Positions 47,813 through 57,286 of a DNA stretch of 64,000 bases are shown in pieces. The DNA is from Roridomyces roridus (lineage: Eukaryota; Basidiomycota; Agaricomycetes; Agaricales; Mycenaceae): assembly GCA_029378245.1 (NCBI GenBank), contig JARKIF010000019.1, forward strand, positions 1,157,739-1,221,738, given 5' to 3'. Below the pieces are notes generated by a model. The model made no database searches, had not been told where the DNA came from, and was given only the letters and a program-made list of their open reading frames with translations. A program made the position numbers and the translations under genes. Position 1 is the stretch's first letter; each line of letters begins with the position of its first letter.

Positions 47813-48089
47813 CTGTCAAAAGTTGATTATCATCCGCCCCGGGCCTTCACACCCGGCTTCTCCACTTCCTTACCCACGTCCACGCCATCGACACGTGTCC
47901 CTCAGTCTTTTGTCTCTTACGACGACTGAGGGGTACGTGCCTTTATCTCTTTCTTATGTATCTAGCATACTTACGAGTGTCTATGTAGTCTGTGCATTGC
48001 CGCGCTATCTAGGTACTTAATATATCAGTCTTTTGTCTCTTATGATGACTGAGGGTCTGCGCATTGCCGCGCTATCTAGCTTCTGACAG
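47813..48089. mobile_element. Small element with CTGTCA ends (277 bp), 3-bp TSD
   Basis: Ends CTGTCAAAAG and, reversed, CTGTCAGAAG. CCT is duplicated at 47810-47812 and 48090-48092, and copy 2 shows a single CCT at this point. The interior contains two diverged copies of CAGTCTTTTGTCTCTTA and of GTGCATTGCCGCGCTATCTA. It inserts in the 5' coding part of protease copy 1. Confidence 0.65.
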
Positions 48090-48268
48090 CCTCGACGCTG
48101 ATATGGAGCTCGCCACGAGGCGCGTTCAGTCCCAGCCTCTCCACACTTCCCCCGTTTGAGCACCACATGTCGGGTCGCCGAGCCAGTCAACAGATTCGCT
48201 AGTCCGAGAAGCAAGTAGGGCAAAGGCTTGTACCGCATAACGAGTGCAGGGGATAGTGTGAACTAGTA

Positions 48269-49110
48269 TATGGCACATATATTGTACAACAAATAAAAAA
48301 TTGCGCAACAAGGGAAAATCTTGAGAAAAGACGCAACTTCAGTGGAATCACCAAAAAAAACACGCATGTTGAGTCCAACTCCGCAGAAAATGACACACCC
48401 TCAGCTTTGAAAAAATTGCAAACATTGGACTGGGAGTCAAAAGTTCAATTCAATACAGCTCAGAAACGAAGCCAGCTGACCATGCTGCGAGTTGCCGTGA
48501 TGATTGTTCGGCAAGCCCTGATCTGATCATGATGTTCAGTAGTGCAACTTGAACAATTCAATACGGCTTTGCAGCCTGTGCCTGCATACAGCCTGCCAGT
48601 GCTAGCCCACTGGCAGGAGATCAATGTTTCAACCGGGGTTACATGGGGCTGCAATGCCATCCCTGACATTGGCTGGAGGCCTGGGGGGTTGTAAGGGCTA
48701 GTCTTCGAGGTTGAACCACCTCATTGTTCAAGCTCAAGGTTATTTAGGCAGTCCGCAGTTTGCAGCTATGGTAAGCCGTACCAGACTGCCCAAGCAGATC
48801 AAGTTGTCTTGCATTACAGGTCAGCCAATTCAACTTGAATCCTGTTCAAGTTGAATGTGGAAAATTGAACCATGGATTAGCAATGCCATCAATGCACATC
48901 AGGTATAATGATTGCTGATGAGATTGTTCAAAATCAGGCCAGCTGGCCACACGGCTTACTGGGTCAATCCAGGGGTATAGTGTGGTGTGTGTTTTCCTGG
49001 AGTGGTGCAACTTGCATGTTTTTTTTTTACAAGGTGCATTTGAGGTGCATGTTTTTTTGCACGAGGTGCGTGTTTTTTTCTTTGAATTATTGGACACTAT
49101 ATGTGCCATA
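48269..49110. mobile_element. TATGG-TIR transposon B (842 bp), 6-bp TSD
   Basis: Left end TATGGCACATATATTGTACA and right end, reversed, TATGGCACATATAGTGTCCA. CTAGTA is duplicated at 48263-48268 and 49111-49116. Copy 2 of the protease gene has no insert at the matching promoter position. Subterminal GTGCATG and poly-T units (AGGTGCATGTTTTTTT) repeat at both ends. No coding gene was recognised. Confidence 0.78.
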
Positions 49111-49825
49111 CTAGTAACACGCAGTTTAAGAGAAAGAAATCTGACCCCTACCCACGCCGCCAGATATCTCCGCACAAACTCAATATATTCCGGGGGCCGT
49201 GGACAGCGAAGCACTCAAAGATAAGATTGGTCCGCCTGTTGCCTCTCGTGGACCTCCATTCTCTGGTCCGGGAAGCGAGGGGGTCTCGGAGGTGCATCGT
49301 GTTCACAATTCTGATGCTGGCTTGCCTCTCTCTCAGTTATGCGGATACTTTGCTACCGGCAGCGCCTCGTCCGTTCTTTAAGGTTATATGACTCATGATC
49401 ACGATTTTTTGGTCTTTTGTTTGTTCGGCCGGTCATTCTCTGCTCCTGCCGAGCCCTGCACGACATACACTGCGTTTTGCCCCCGTGGACTGACATGTGG
49501 GTCGATGAGTGTATCCCACGTCCAGTGTGGGTCCAGGCCCGAGACGACGAGTTGACCCCGTTTCGAACTTCGAACCGAACAGTGCGCAAACATTGTTTGC
49601 AACGCCGTCTCCGTGCACCGATTGGGAGCGCCATGATCCTCTGCGCGTCGTGAGTCGTCGCCATATATCACGTCAAATTCCTCGGAAAGAATCTGAATTG
49701 ACTCAAATCTCCCAGAGTCCACCTGGCACGCCACTAGGTAGCACACAATAGAAATTTCTTGGACTTGAGCTATTTACATATATCCGGATGAGTCCATACC
49801 TCAGCCACACACACATCATCATGCA
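49111..49825. other. Junction and 3' flank of the tandem duplication
   Basis: 49111-49195 matches the upstream flank of copy 2 (51900-51990). 49560-49745 matches the downstream flank of copy 1 (44800-44945). The duplication therefore took promoter and 3' flank along with the gene. No gene is seen in between. Confidence 0.5.
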
Positions 49826-51876
49826 TCAAGCCTCTGCAACGTAGCTCGGCGGAGAAGTGGTTGGTTCTGGCGGTATATCCTCGCGCTGTGGCATGATGGC
49901 GTGTTCATCCACTGAGTCATTGATAACAGAGACTGGCGCTGGGGGAGTGGAATCAGAAGGTAACTTTGCAGCTGCTCGCTGCATCTTTTGCCCCGGGTGG
50001 TGTCCGCCCTGTTGTCCGGTTTGGTCCAACATGAACGGGACCGGAACAAGTCCGGAGTCCACCTGCGTCGTTGACGGAAGAAGCGGAGTATCCCCTGACT
50101 GTGGGATGGCCAGCTGCTTTCGGGACCGTCGGCGGAGCAGAGTTGCTACGAGGGCAAGAGCCAGGACCACTGCTATCGCCCCCACAGCGACACCGGCAAT
50201 GAGACCGGCATTCGGTTTGTGCGTCGAGTTATGTTGCGTAGACACTGAGGAGGTCGAACTCGTGGAGGAAGAAGTCAAAGTGCTGCTGGTGGAGTTCGGA
50301 ACGCCTGAAACCCAGGTCAGCGTCAGCGGCAGAAACGAGGAGATGCTCCCCAGACCTTTGCCACCGGCCAGCGTTGAAAGTTCTGCAAATCCAACTGCCA
50401 GAGGATTCTGCCGACACACCGTGTACACATTTTTCTGAAAGCACGTGAGAACATGGGGGACGCATAATCCAGGACGCACCAGGAAGGAAACTCCTAATTT
50501 CCACAGCTCAGTTCCCGAGGAGGAAATGCTGCTAACACAGATTGTATTGTCAATGACTGTCGACCCGAGATTCAGATCGGCGTCGTTGATTGGCCAATGG
50601 CGGCCTCCAAAAGAAATACTCATATTTAGAGACGAGTCACAAGCTGAAAATCTGAGTCGCGTGGGGAATTCCATACAGAGACACTCACGGAAAGTGAACT
50701 GGTTAGTGGTTGCGTTGATCTTTGCCCCTGGAATCGTGTTCCATATCTTGGAAATCTGATCGCTGGGACCGCTGATGCTATGGTCCTCAAGGAGAACCGA
50801 AGCTACTTGATTTTGTGAGACCACAAAAGTTTGTCCTTGAATGATAATTTCTGGCGAAGGGTTGTCTTCATGAGTACGGTTGAACCAGCTATCCTGGTAG
50901 TCTCCATGGCCACCCCTCACCTGTAATATCCACGTTCCATTGATTCGCCGAGGCCGACAAAGGGTGATATTCGATATCCCCGGAAAACAAGGATTGGTCG
51001 ACGCCGCCAAATGTCAATGAGCCGCCAGGAACCTCTCCGGAAGTAATCACCGCGCCATTGGGTTCGAGCCAAAAGCTGAACATAGGTTCTTCTGTCTGGC
51101 CGGTCTCCATTATTTCTTCCCAGAATGGAACACGGATCCCCGTGTTTACCATGGCGGAAAATCCGAGCCCCAGGAGTCCGGACAATGGTCCTGGAATCTG
51201 AGGACTGGAGGACGTATTGACGACAACTGATGGGGATGTGGTAGTTAGTTCCTTGAGATACTCGATGTGCATCAAGCAACGTACAAAATTCGGTGTTCGC
51301 AACTGAGAAGGTGCTCAAATTGATCGTGTCCGTGAAAATGTACCCTTGCGCGTCGGTGAATTGGCCCGTCACTTGGGCAGAAGTCTGATTGATTGAAGTG
51401 GAAGAGGCGGACGGGTTGTATAGTTCGGATGACGGGCAAAGTGCAGGGTTACAGTCGATGCCCTGTACCCAAATGTCGGAGAAACTGGTGGCGATCTTGA
51501 AAACAAAATGCTGAGGGCTAGACTCGACCTTTCAGCACGATACATAAATCATGTCTGTATACAAGGAGCTTACGGAGTGCCGATGGTGACGTCTGTGTAA
51601 TAGATCTCCTCCTGACCGAATCTGTCAGCGAATCCCTGTATCCATACTGCAATCAGGAAAGGTTCGACTCCGGTAATTTAACTCAATGAAACTCACGATT
51701 ACAGTCAGATTTGAGGATGCAGTGGTGCCTCGACGCTGATATGGAGCTCGCCACGAGGCGCGTTCAGTCTCAGCCTCTCCACGTTTCCCCCGCTTGAGCG
51801 CCACATGTCGGGTCGCCGAGCCAACCAGGAGATTCGCTAGTCCAAGAAGCAAGTAGAGCAAAGGCTTGTACCGCAT
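49826..51876 (-). CDS. Membrane-anchored aspartic-protease-like protein lacking catalytic Asp (pseudo-peptidase A1)
   Basis: Spliced product: signal peptide MRYKPLLYLLLGLANLLVGS; propeptide-like basic region; the A1 entry YYTDVTIGTPPQHFVFKIAT; SDIWVQGIDCNPALCPSSEL; GLLGLGFSAMVNTGIRVPFW; VPGGSLTFGGVDQSLFSGD; IWNTIPGAKINATTNQFTF then CDSSLNMSISFGGRHW; VYTVCRQNPLAVGFAEL. A Ser/Thr-rich stem, one helix (AGLIAGVAVGAIAVVLALAL), a basic stop and a tail ending PPSYVAEA follow. The fold landmarks of pepsin-type enzymes are intact. However, the first DTG/DSG motif is ATSFS and the second site reads LLEDHSISGPSD, so both catalytic aspartates are replaced. It is probably a non-catalytic receptor or binding protein at the cell surface with a cytoplasmic PPxY motif for WW-domain ligases. 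Confidence 0.8.
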
Positions 51877-52159
51877 AACCGACTGCGGGGATATGGGGTG
51901 GTGTGAACTGGTGACACACAGTTTAAGAGGAAAGAGGACGACCCCTACCCACGCCGCATGCAGTTGGATTCATATTGCCCGCACTAGCTCAATATACCTT
52001 CCTGACAGGCCCTCGGACACTCCCTACTAACTACCTCCGCGATCAATAGAGTAAATCAAAGCCCCAAAATGATCCATCCCCGCTCTGTAGGATAGAGTAA
52101 ATCAGGGTCCGGCGCCGCACAGGAACGACAGGACATCCTTCTAGCTGACAAGTACACGG

Positions 52160-53539
52160 TCAAGAATCCGGACGGATGCCTCAAAGGAACGCCGCCGGTG
52201 GTATTTTGTCAATGCCGCACTCTATATCAAGGATATCTTTAATCCAGACAAACAAGACGACGGCGCTGCCCGCCGCCTCTTCACAAAAATTTTGTTCAGC
52301 TTCCTCGTCACACCAACCGGCGATTTGCTGGATCCCTCCTATGAGGCATTATTCATTCTTACATTTGTCCTCGGTAAGGTCGATTCGTTTCCCTTTGTGA
52401 TTCATTTTACTTATCAAATTAAATGTAGGTGAAGCCTTCGACGCGTGGATGAAGCGGAGCATGTCTCATGCTGACCGTCTGGTTGCCGTCTTTCGGTCCC
52501 GGCATTTCTGACGATTTGGCGTTCAAATATCGTTAACGCACAATCCCGTTATCCAGACCTGTTCCAGAAGCAAAGCAGCTTCATCGCGAACTCGTCTTTC
52601 CAAATCCTGATGCGCCTATCGGATCAGTTTGTTCTGCTTCTTCTGGCTCATCTCGAGCACTATCCCGATGTCCCCTTCATGCCCTGGCAGCACGGTACCC
52701 ATTTTCTCGAGCATTTATACGGCATTGCGCGCTCCTTCATCCCGGACTTCTCGTTTGGCCAGCTCATCAAGATGTACAAGCACATCCTCATGCGTCAACG
52801 AATCCTTTCCTCGGGCCAATATAGCGCGAAGAAGGAGAAGGACTCTAACAACGGGTATATATTTGACTTCGTTGATTCGGGCCTCAAGCCGGAGGAAGTG
52901 GCGATGTTGAAGATGTTCCCCTTGCGACTCGATATCGACCGTGCTTGCGAGATTGCTTGGAAGGAGGCTGCCGCCCTTGCTTCCCAATTTGCGAAAATGC
53001 AGGTTCCATCTCTGCCGCTCAAAGCCGCGGACATCCATCCTCACTTTCTCAAGTCCGAGCTTGCGGAGTCCCATACGCCTACCGATGACGAGGAGGATCT
53101 ACTGGTCGCCGACGAGTGGGATTCAGCAATCCTGGAGAAGGAGAGCGCACGCATTCCACTGCCGAAATCTGTCCGGGCATCCGACGAGTGCTCTGCAGAT
53201 GCTCTACCCGGCTCTACACTCTCCCCCGCTGACGCGATCGCTCATGCGTCCCACCACGTTCTTACGCAGCCGTATCTACCTGACATCGTCGAGAAAGACG
53301 AGGCTGAGTTGGCTGGGATTGAGGAAAAACTCCAAAACGATCCTGAACTCGAGCACACGGTCTCCGGGCGCATGAGCATCGCTGCTCTACTCAATCCAGT
53401 CGATCAACTACCAATCCCCTTGGTTATCCCCACATTCCTTGTTGCCGGCAAGCCCATCTCAAGGGCTGTCCTGGTTGCTCAGCGCAACAGGCACTGTGCG
53501 GAGACGAAGGTGCATTCCGAGGAATCTGTATCGGCTTGA
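52160..53539 (+). pseudogene. Transposon-encoded protein, frameshifted
   Basis: The first exon reads RRWYFVNAALYIKDIFNPDK, LFTKILFSFLVTPTGDLLD and EALFILTFVLGEAFDAWMK, with an intron (GTAAGG...TGTAG) inside LGEAF. After VAVFRSRHF a one-base shift is needed to continue as LTIWRSNIVNAQSRYPD, then PDVPFMPWQHGTHFLEHLYG, IPDFSFGQLIKMYKHILMRQ, DSNNGYIFDF and a long acidic tail ending EESVSA. I recall this as a multi-copy agaricomycete family without a known function. The THFLEHLYGIAR segment, a Glu in a helical context, resembles the last acidic motif of P/THAP9-type transposases; that is conjecture. Confidence 0.62.
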
Positions 53540-53753
53540 ACATTCTTCGACATCCAAATCAGTGTTTTGGTCTTGACACCACTCTAGTATTGGGAGGGAA
53601 GGTCAAAACTGATTTACAAGTCAATAAAATCTGCTTGGCCTAGTATGTAGTTGAGCACTTCAAATTTCCAATTGCTTTCCAATGGAGGATACCAAGCCTT
53701 GAACCTGAATGACCACACCTTGAAGCATATGAGCATTGGGATTTCCACTAGAT

Positions 53754-54407
53754 TAGGGATGCACACCGTACCCGTGTCAACCCGTTTGACGGCCGTCCGT
53801 ACACGGGTACGTACCCGTCCCCGTCGGGCCCTTCCCCGAAAAAATATACGGGACGGGTACGGGACGGCAACACTGCCGTCCGTCCCGTCAATCTCACAGA
53901 TTGACGGGCCATCTACGGGTTGGCATCCTTGATGGACGGATCAGAGGTATTTTTGACCGGACTCTGTTGAGCCGGTGGTCGGACAACCGGCGCAAGCAGG
54001 TGTTGACAATGTGCTTTGGATCCGAGGGCACTATCAGCCTCTTATTGGCTGATTGATGGGACATCTGACTCCAAATCTACATCAAACCATTGTCAACAGT
54101 GGTGAACTCTTGGTTGGCTCACCAGAATAAGATGTACTGACATTGGCAACATCTCTAGAGAGCACTACAGCAGGGCAAGATGGTTTTCACAGTTCAAGTG
54201 TGGGCACTTTGATGACATTCGTACGGGACCCGTCTTTTGACGGCCCGTACCCGTCAATTTTGCCGTCCCGTACCCGTCAATTTTGCCGTCCCGTCCCGTC
54301 GGACCCATTGAAATGTGAAAAAGACGGCCGTCTTTTTGACGGCCCGTAACCGTCTCAAGCCGTAAGATTGACGGCCGTTACCCGTAGACGGGCGGCGTTC
54401 ATCCCTA
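53754..54407 (-). mobile_element. hAT-type MITE, copy 3 (654 bp), nested
   Basis: Reverse orientation relative to copy 1, with ends TAGGGATGCACACCG and, reversed, TAGGGATGAACGCCG. Perfect 8-bp duplication CACTAGAT at 53746-53753 and 54408-54415. GACGG/CCGTC arrays sit at both ends. It is inserted in the AGGCCC element downstream of its gene. Confidence 0.88.
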
Positions 54408-54940
54408 CACTAGATTATTGTGGTTATGCTACATAAGTCTACAAAAAACCACAGAACTACAGATTGCTACATAGAAATGTGAAACTACAGATTGCTACAG
54501 AGTCGGTGTTTTGCTACAATCTGATATGCCAGCTACAGTTGCTACAGCGGGAATCAGATTTTGCTGATGTATCTCAGTCTCGAAGTCTACAAGCAGGTAA
54601 AACCAACTGACAGCTGTATCATGGTATGTCGATCGGGTCGATCACAGGGCGGCGCACCTGCTAACTCAGTTGCTCGGTGGGCCATAAGTATCACAAGATC
54701 AATCTAGTTGCTTGGTATGTAGTATGGATGTCAATACATACCGTGTCTAAATCACATCAATGTCTTTGTGCTCTCAATAATGCTCTCCTGGAAGGATTTG
54801 ACTCTCGAGCAAAGACTCCAATTCGTGCAGACTGCCGGAGCGAAGCGAAGGCATGTCTTGTTTTCATAGAGTAAATCAGCCTTGGATCGAGGAAAAATCC
54901 GGAGGTAGTTAGTAGGGAGTGTCCGGGGGCCTTTCCTGAC

Positions 54941-55432
54941 AGTGGATAGCCAAGCAGTGCGAACCTCGGCAAATATAGGATGGGCAGCCTCCTTGGTAGT
55001 CAATCGCCATGCCCCTGGCACTGAGCGGGTATCCAGATGATCGCGTTTCGGGAGAACCATTCGCTATTCGAATGTCAGCTCGACCCTTCCCAACTCTGCG
55101 GGTGCTTTTCTACCTGTATAAAGCCTGTTGTCAAAGAAGCGAGATGAAATTGTCATAAATACAGGGCACCGGTCCGGAGAGGGTCTTGGGTAGTTTCACG
55201 GAAGTCGAGCAACAGAAAAGACGGCAAGTCACAGATACCTCTCGTCCAGAACACAGGGAGAATATGATGATGTAGGAGGCCATGCTAGTAGGATGAGGAA
55301 ACAGGGACTTGGGCCAAGCACGGTCTGCACATCCAAACAACGTCGAGTCACAACGGGGAGCACAGAGAAGGACAAGAGATGGTGAATTATAAAGGTCAGG
55401 ACAGACTTGATGGACGAGGGGGACACCAAGCC
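54941..55432. other. Intergenic, nothing supported
   Basis: Short frames only; no domain or RNA gene recognised. Confidence 0.35.
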
Positions 55433-56164
55433 TCAGCCTGCGGTCGTAGGCGGAGGGGCCTGTGCGCTGCGGGGTTTAAAGCCCTTGGATAACGGTGTTG
55501 GCGACCCCCGCGATGTCGAGAAAGAAGATGCCTGCTCCGGACCACGCGGATGTCGTGTAACGCTCCCGCCCCCACCCTTCTGCTTCTCCTTCTTCCCCTT
55601 GGCACTCGTACTCCCATCCGCTGGCCCAGTAGACTCCTCGGCGCTCCCAAATATGCGTGCCCTCGCTGCTTGATACCGTGCATCTCGTTCCTCCAGCGTC
55701 TCACCCTGCGTCGCAGGAGGTGGCGTCGTCTGCCCCGGTGCTTGTGGCGGGCGCTTCAAGATCCGAAGTGCAGGTTGCAGGGCCGCAGCGGGCGGGCCGG
55801 TGGCAGAGGAGGAGCGCGAGGGTGCCAGTATGACGTTTGGCATCGGGGATGCAGCGTTGCTGAGAATCGGAATGCTGGCAGTCAGGAGGCGAAGGGTGAC
55901 ATAGGGTAGGGGACGCACGCATTTTCCCATATACGCTGATTCTTCTCTGGATTGGGCAGCGTATCAGACTCTCCGTTGTCCTCGTCGTCGTCCTCCCAGT
56001 CGTCCGAGACAGGGAAGGTCTGAGCCGTGGCTCGGGGTCGTTGTGGGGCACGGTACGCCGAGGCTGAGGTCTACTTCTGCGCTATGAGAGATGTCGAGGA
56101 GTAATGGAGGACGTGGACGCACAGATTCGAGCGGTTGGTGATCCCAGTCAGCGGTGGCTGCCAT
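55433..56164 (-). CDS. SUZ-domain protein
   Basis: Three exons splice in frame: MAATADWDHQPLES, then TSASAYRAPQRPRATA with the acidic run DDWEDDDEDNGESDTLPN and EKNQRIWENA, then NAASPMPNVILAPS to the stop at 55433. The third exon holds the SUZ-domain core LEERDARYQAARARIFG followed by a basic, Gly/Ser-rich tail (GKKEKQKGGGGSVTR). SUZ domains bind RNA and accompany translation or mRNA-decay factors. The small size, about 220 residues, fits SUZRD1-like proteins. Probably cytoplasmic RNA-binding. Confidence 0.82.
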
Positions 56165-56520
56165 GGTGTAAAGAGGGAGGTGTTTGGCAAGCACGGGTGA
56201 TACAAACATCATTGATATCACGTGGCCTTAGCAGCCTTTCCCTCGATCCACCATCTCTTCCGTCTCTTCTCGGCTCCGTGCTCCTAATTATCCCTATCCT
56301 TTGGAAGAAAGCCGCCCTCCACAGGCTCCCTGTATTCCTCACATCGACCGCCAGGCTTCCCGAGATGTGTCACACAGGTAATACCTACGCCATCCATCGT
56401 TTCTTGCACCAACTTGGTTCGGCTTCGATTCAAAATGTATTTTGATGCAAATTGTTCCAGTATAAGTATCATGAGGTAAAAAATGGGGAGAGAACAAGGC
56501 AGCATCAACCAGCATCAACG

Positions 56521-56578
56521 AAGCCCGAATCGAACGGGATCAAGTACTTCACCGGTCAGCAAGTTGCGCTGGGGATGA
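56521..56578 (-). repeat. tRNA-like A/B-box repeat (SINE-like)
   Basis: Minus strand: CCCCAGCGCAACTTGCTGAC (A-box-like), then 15-20 bp later ATCCCGTTCGATTCGGGCTT (B-box-like). Shares the second block with 56971-57030. Confidence 0.4.
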
Positions 56579-56970
56579 CCGGATATGAATCCTTTCTGCC
56601 TTGGTATCAAGCGCCTGCCACCCGCAGCGACCCGCAAGCCCCAGACGAAAATTTTCAAAAGAAAGAAAGAGAAATATATTCTTTGACGATCCATGGAGCC
56701 CACTTCCGAATTGAACGAAAGGACCCTTTCATCCACAACCTTTGGTTTCAATGTCCTCCGAGTCATGGATAAAGCCGCCTTCTGTATGCCCAAGCTTTCT
56801 GTATTCCGATTTCCCGGCATGTGTCTCATCACAGCCGATGTCCTGCAAAACCTCTACGCCTTCTCGCTTCAAAGGCCGGATCGTAGGTTTTCTATGCTTG
56901 AAATCCTTTGTTTGCGACCCGATTTACCCACTGGCAGTTGGTAAAAGCAGTGACTTCGAACGCGATCCAC

Positions 56971-57030
56971 GAAGCCCGAATCGAACGGGAGCCAAGTTGG
57001 GGTCCTCTTTGTACAACGAGTTGCGTAAGT
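56971..57030 (-). repeat. tRNA-like A/B-box repeat (SINE-like)
   Basis: Minus strand: CTTACGCAACTCGTTGTAC (A-box-like), then CTCCCGTTCGATTCGGGCTT (B-box-like) followed by CGTGGAT, closely matching 56521-56578. The flanking CCAC and GTGG could pair as a partial acceptor stem. Confidence 0.4.
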
Positions 57031-57286
57031 GGACGAGCCGCAAATCCAATCGAGGCCCGTCCGTGCTGGAAGATGCAGCCTCCGCCTCTGACCGCTTGAA
57101 AAAAAAAAGGATTCTCTCGCCCTTCCAGCACCAATGCCCGAATCGGACGGAAGGATGTTTTATCAGTGGCGTTTCCATGCTGGACTAAAATATGGCAGCA
57201 GCGATCTCATGCAGGAGAAAACCCGGGCGCTCTGGTAACGCAACTCGTGTTTGCGCACTATTCATGCATACAAGTCGGTCTACTAA

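Larger units (their letters stand above)
44986..48238 (-). pseudogene. Aspartic-protease-like membrane protein, copy 1, wrecked by insertions
   Basis: Homologue of the gene at 49826-51876. It starts MRYKPLPYLLLGLANLL and retains PQHFVFKIATGFSDIWVQ, VPGGSLTFGGVDQSLFSGD, ISGPSDQISKIWNTIPGA, a membrane helix and a PPSYLA end. Compared with copy 2 it lost about 240 bp after YNSSASST. It gained a 1,104-bp element at 46133-47236, a 277-bp element at 47813-48089, and an 842-bp element just upstream of the start (48269-49110). The usual first catalytic DTG reads ATG (Ala-Thr-Gly), so it was not an active pepsin-type enzyme even before disruption. Confidence 0.78.
52007..54932. mobile_element. AGGCCC-TIR DNA transposon (2.9 kb), perfect 8-bp TSD
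   Basis: Inverted ends of about 33 bp: left AGGCCCTCGGACACTCCCTA, right (reversed) AGGCCCCCGGACACTCCCTA, both continuing CTAACTACCTCCG. Perfect duplication TTCCTGAC at 51999-52006 and 54933-54940. AGAGTAAATCA motifs follow each TIR, and CTACAG-type repeats lie at 54430-54560. It contains a frameshifted gene (52160-53539) and a nested hAT-type MITE. TIR length and 8-bp TSD fit P-like or hAT-like elements. Confidence 0.82.
56165..57286. other. Gene-free stretch with tRNA-like repeats
   Basis: No protein gene recognised. Two related B-box-bearing repeats are annotated separately, and a diverged third site (CCGTCCGATTCGGGC on the minus strand) lies near 57135-57150. Confidence 0.4.
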
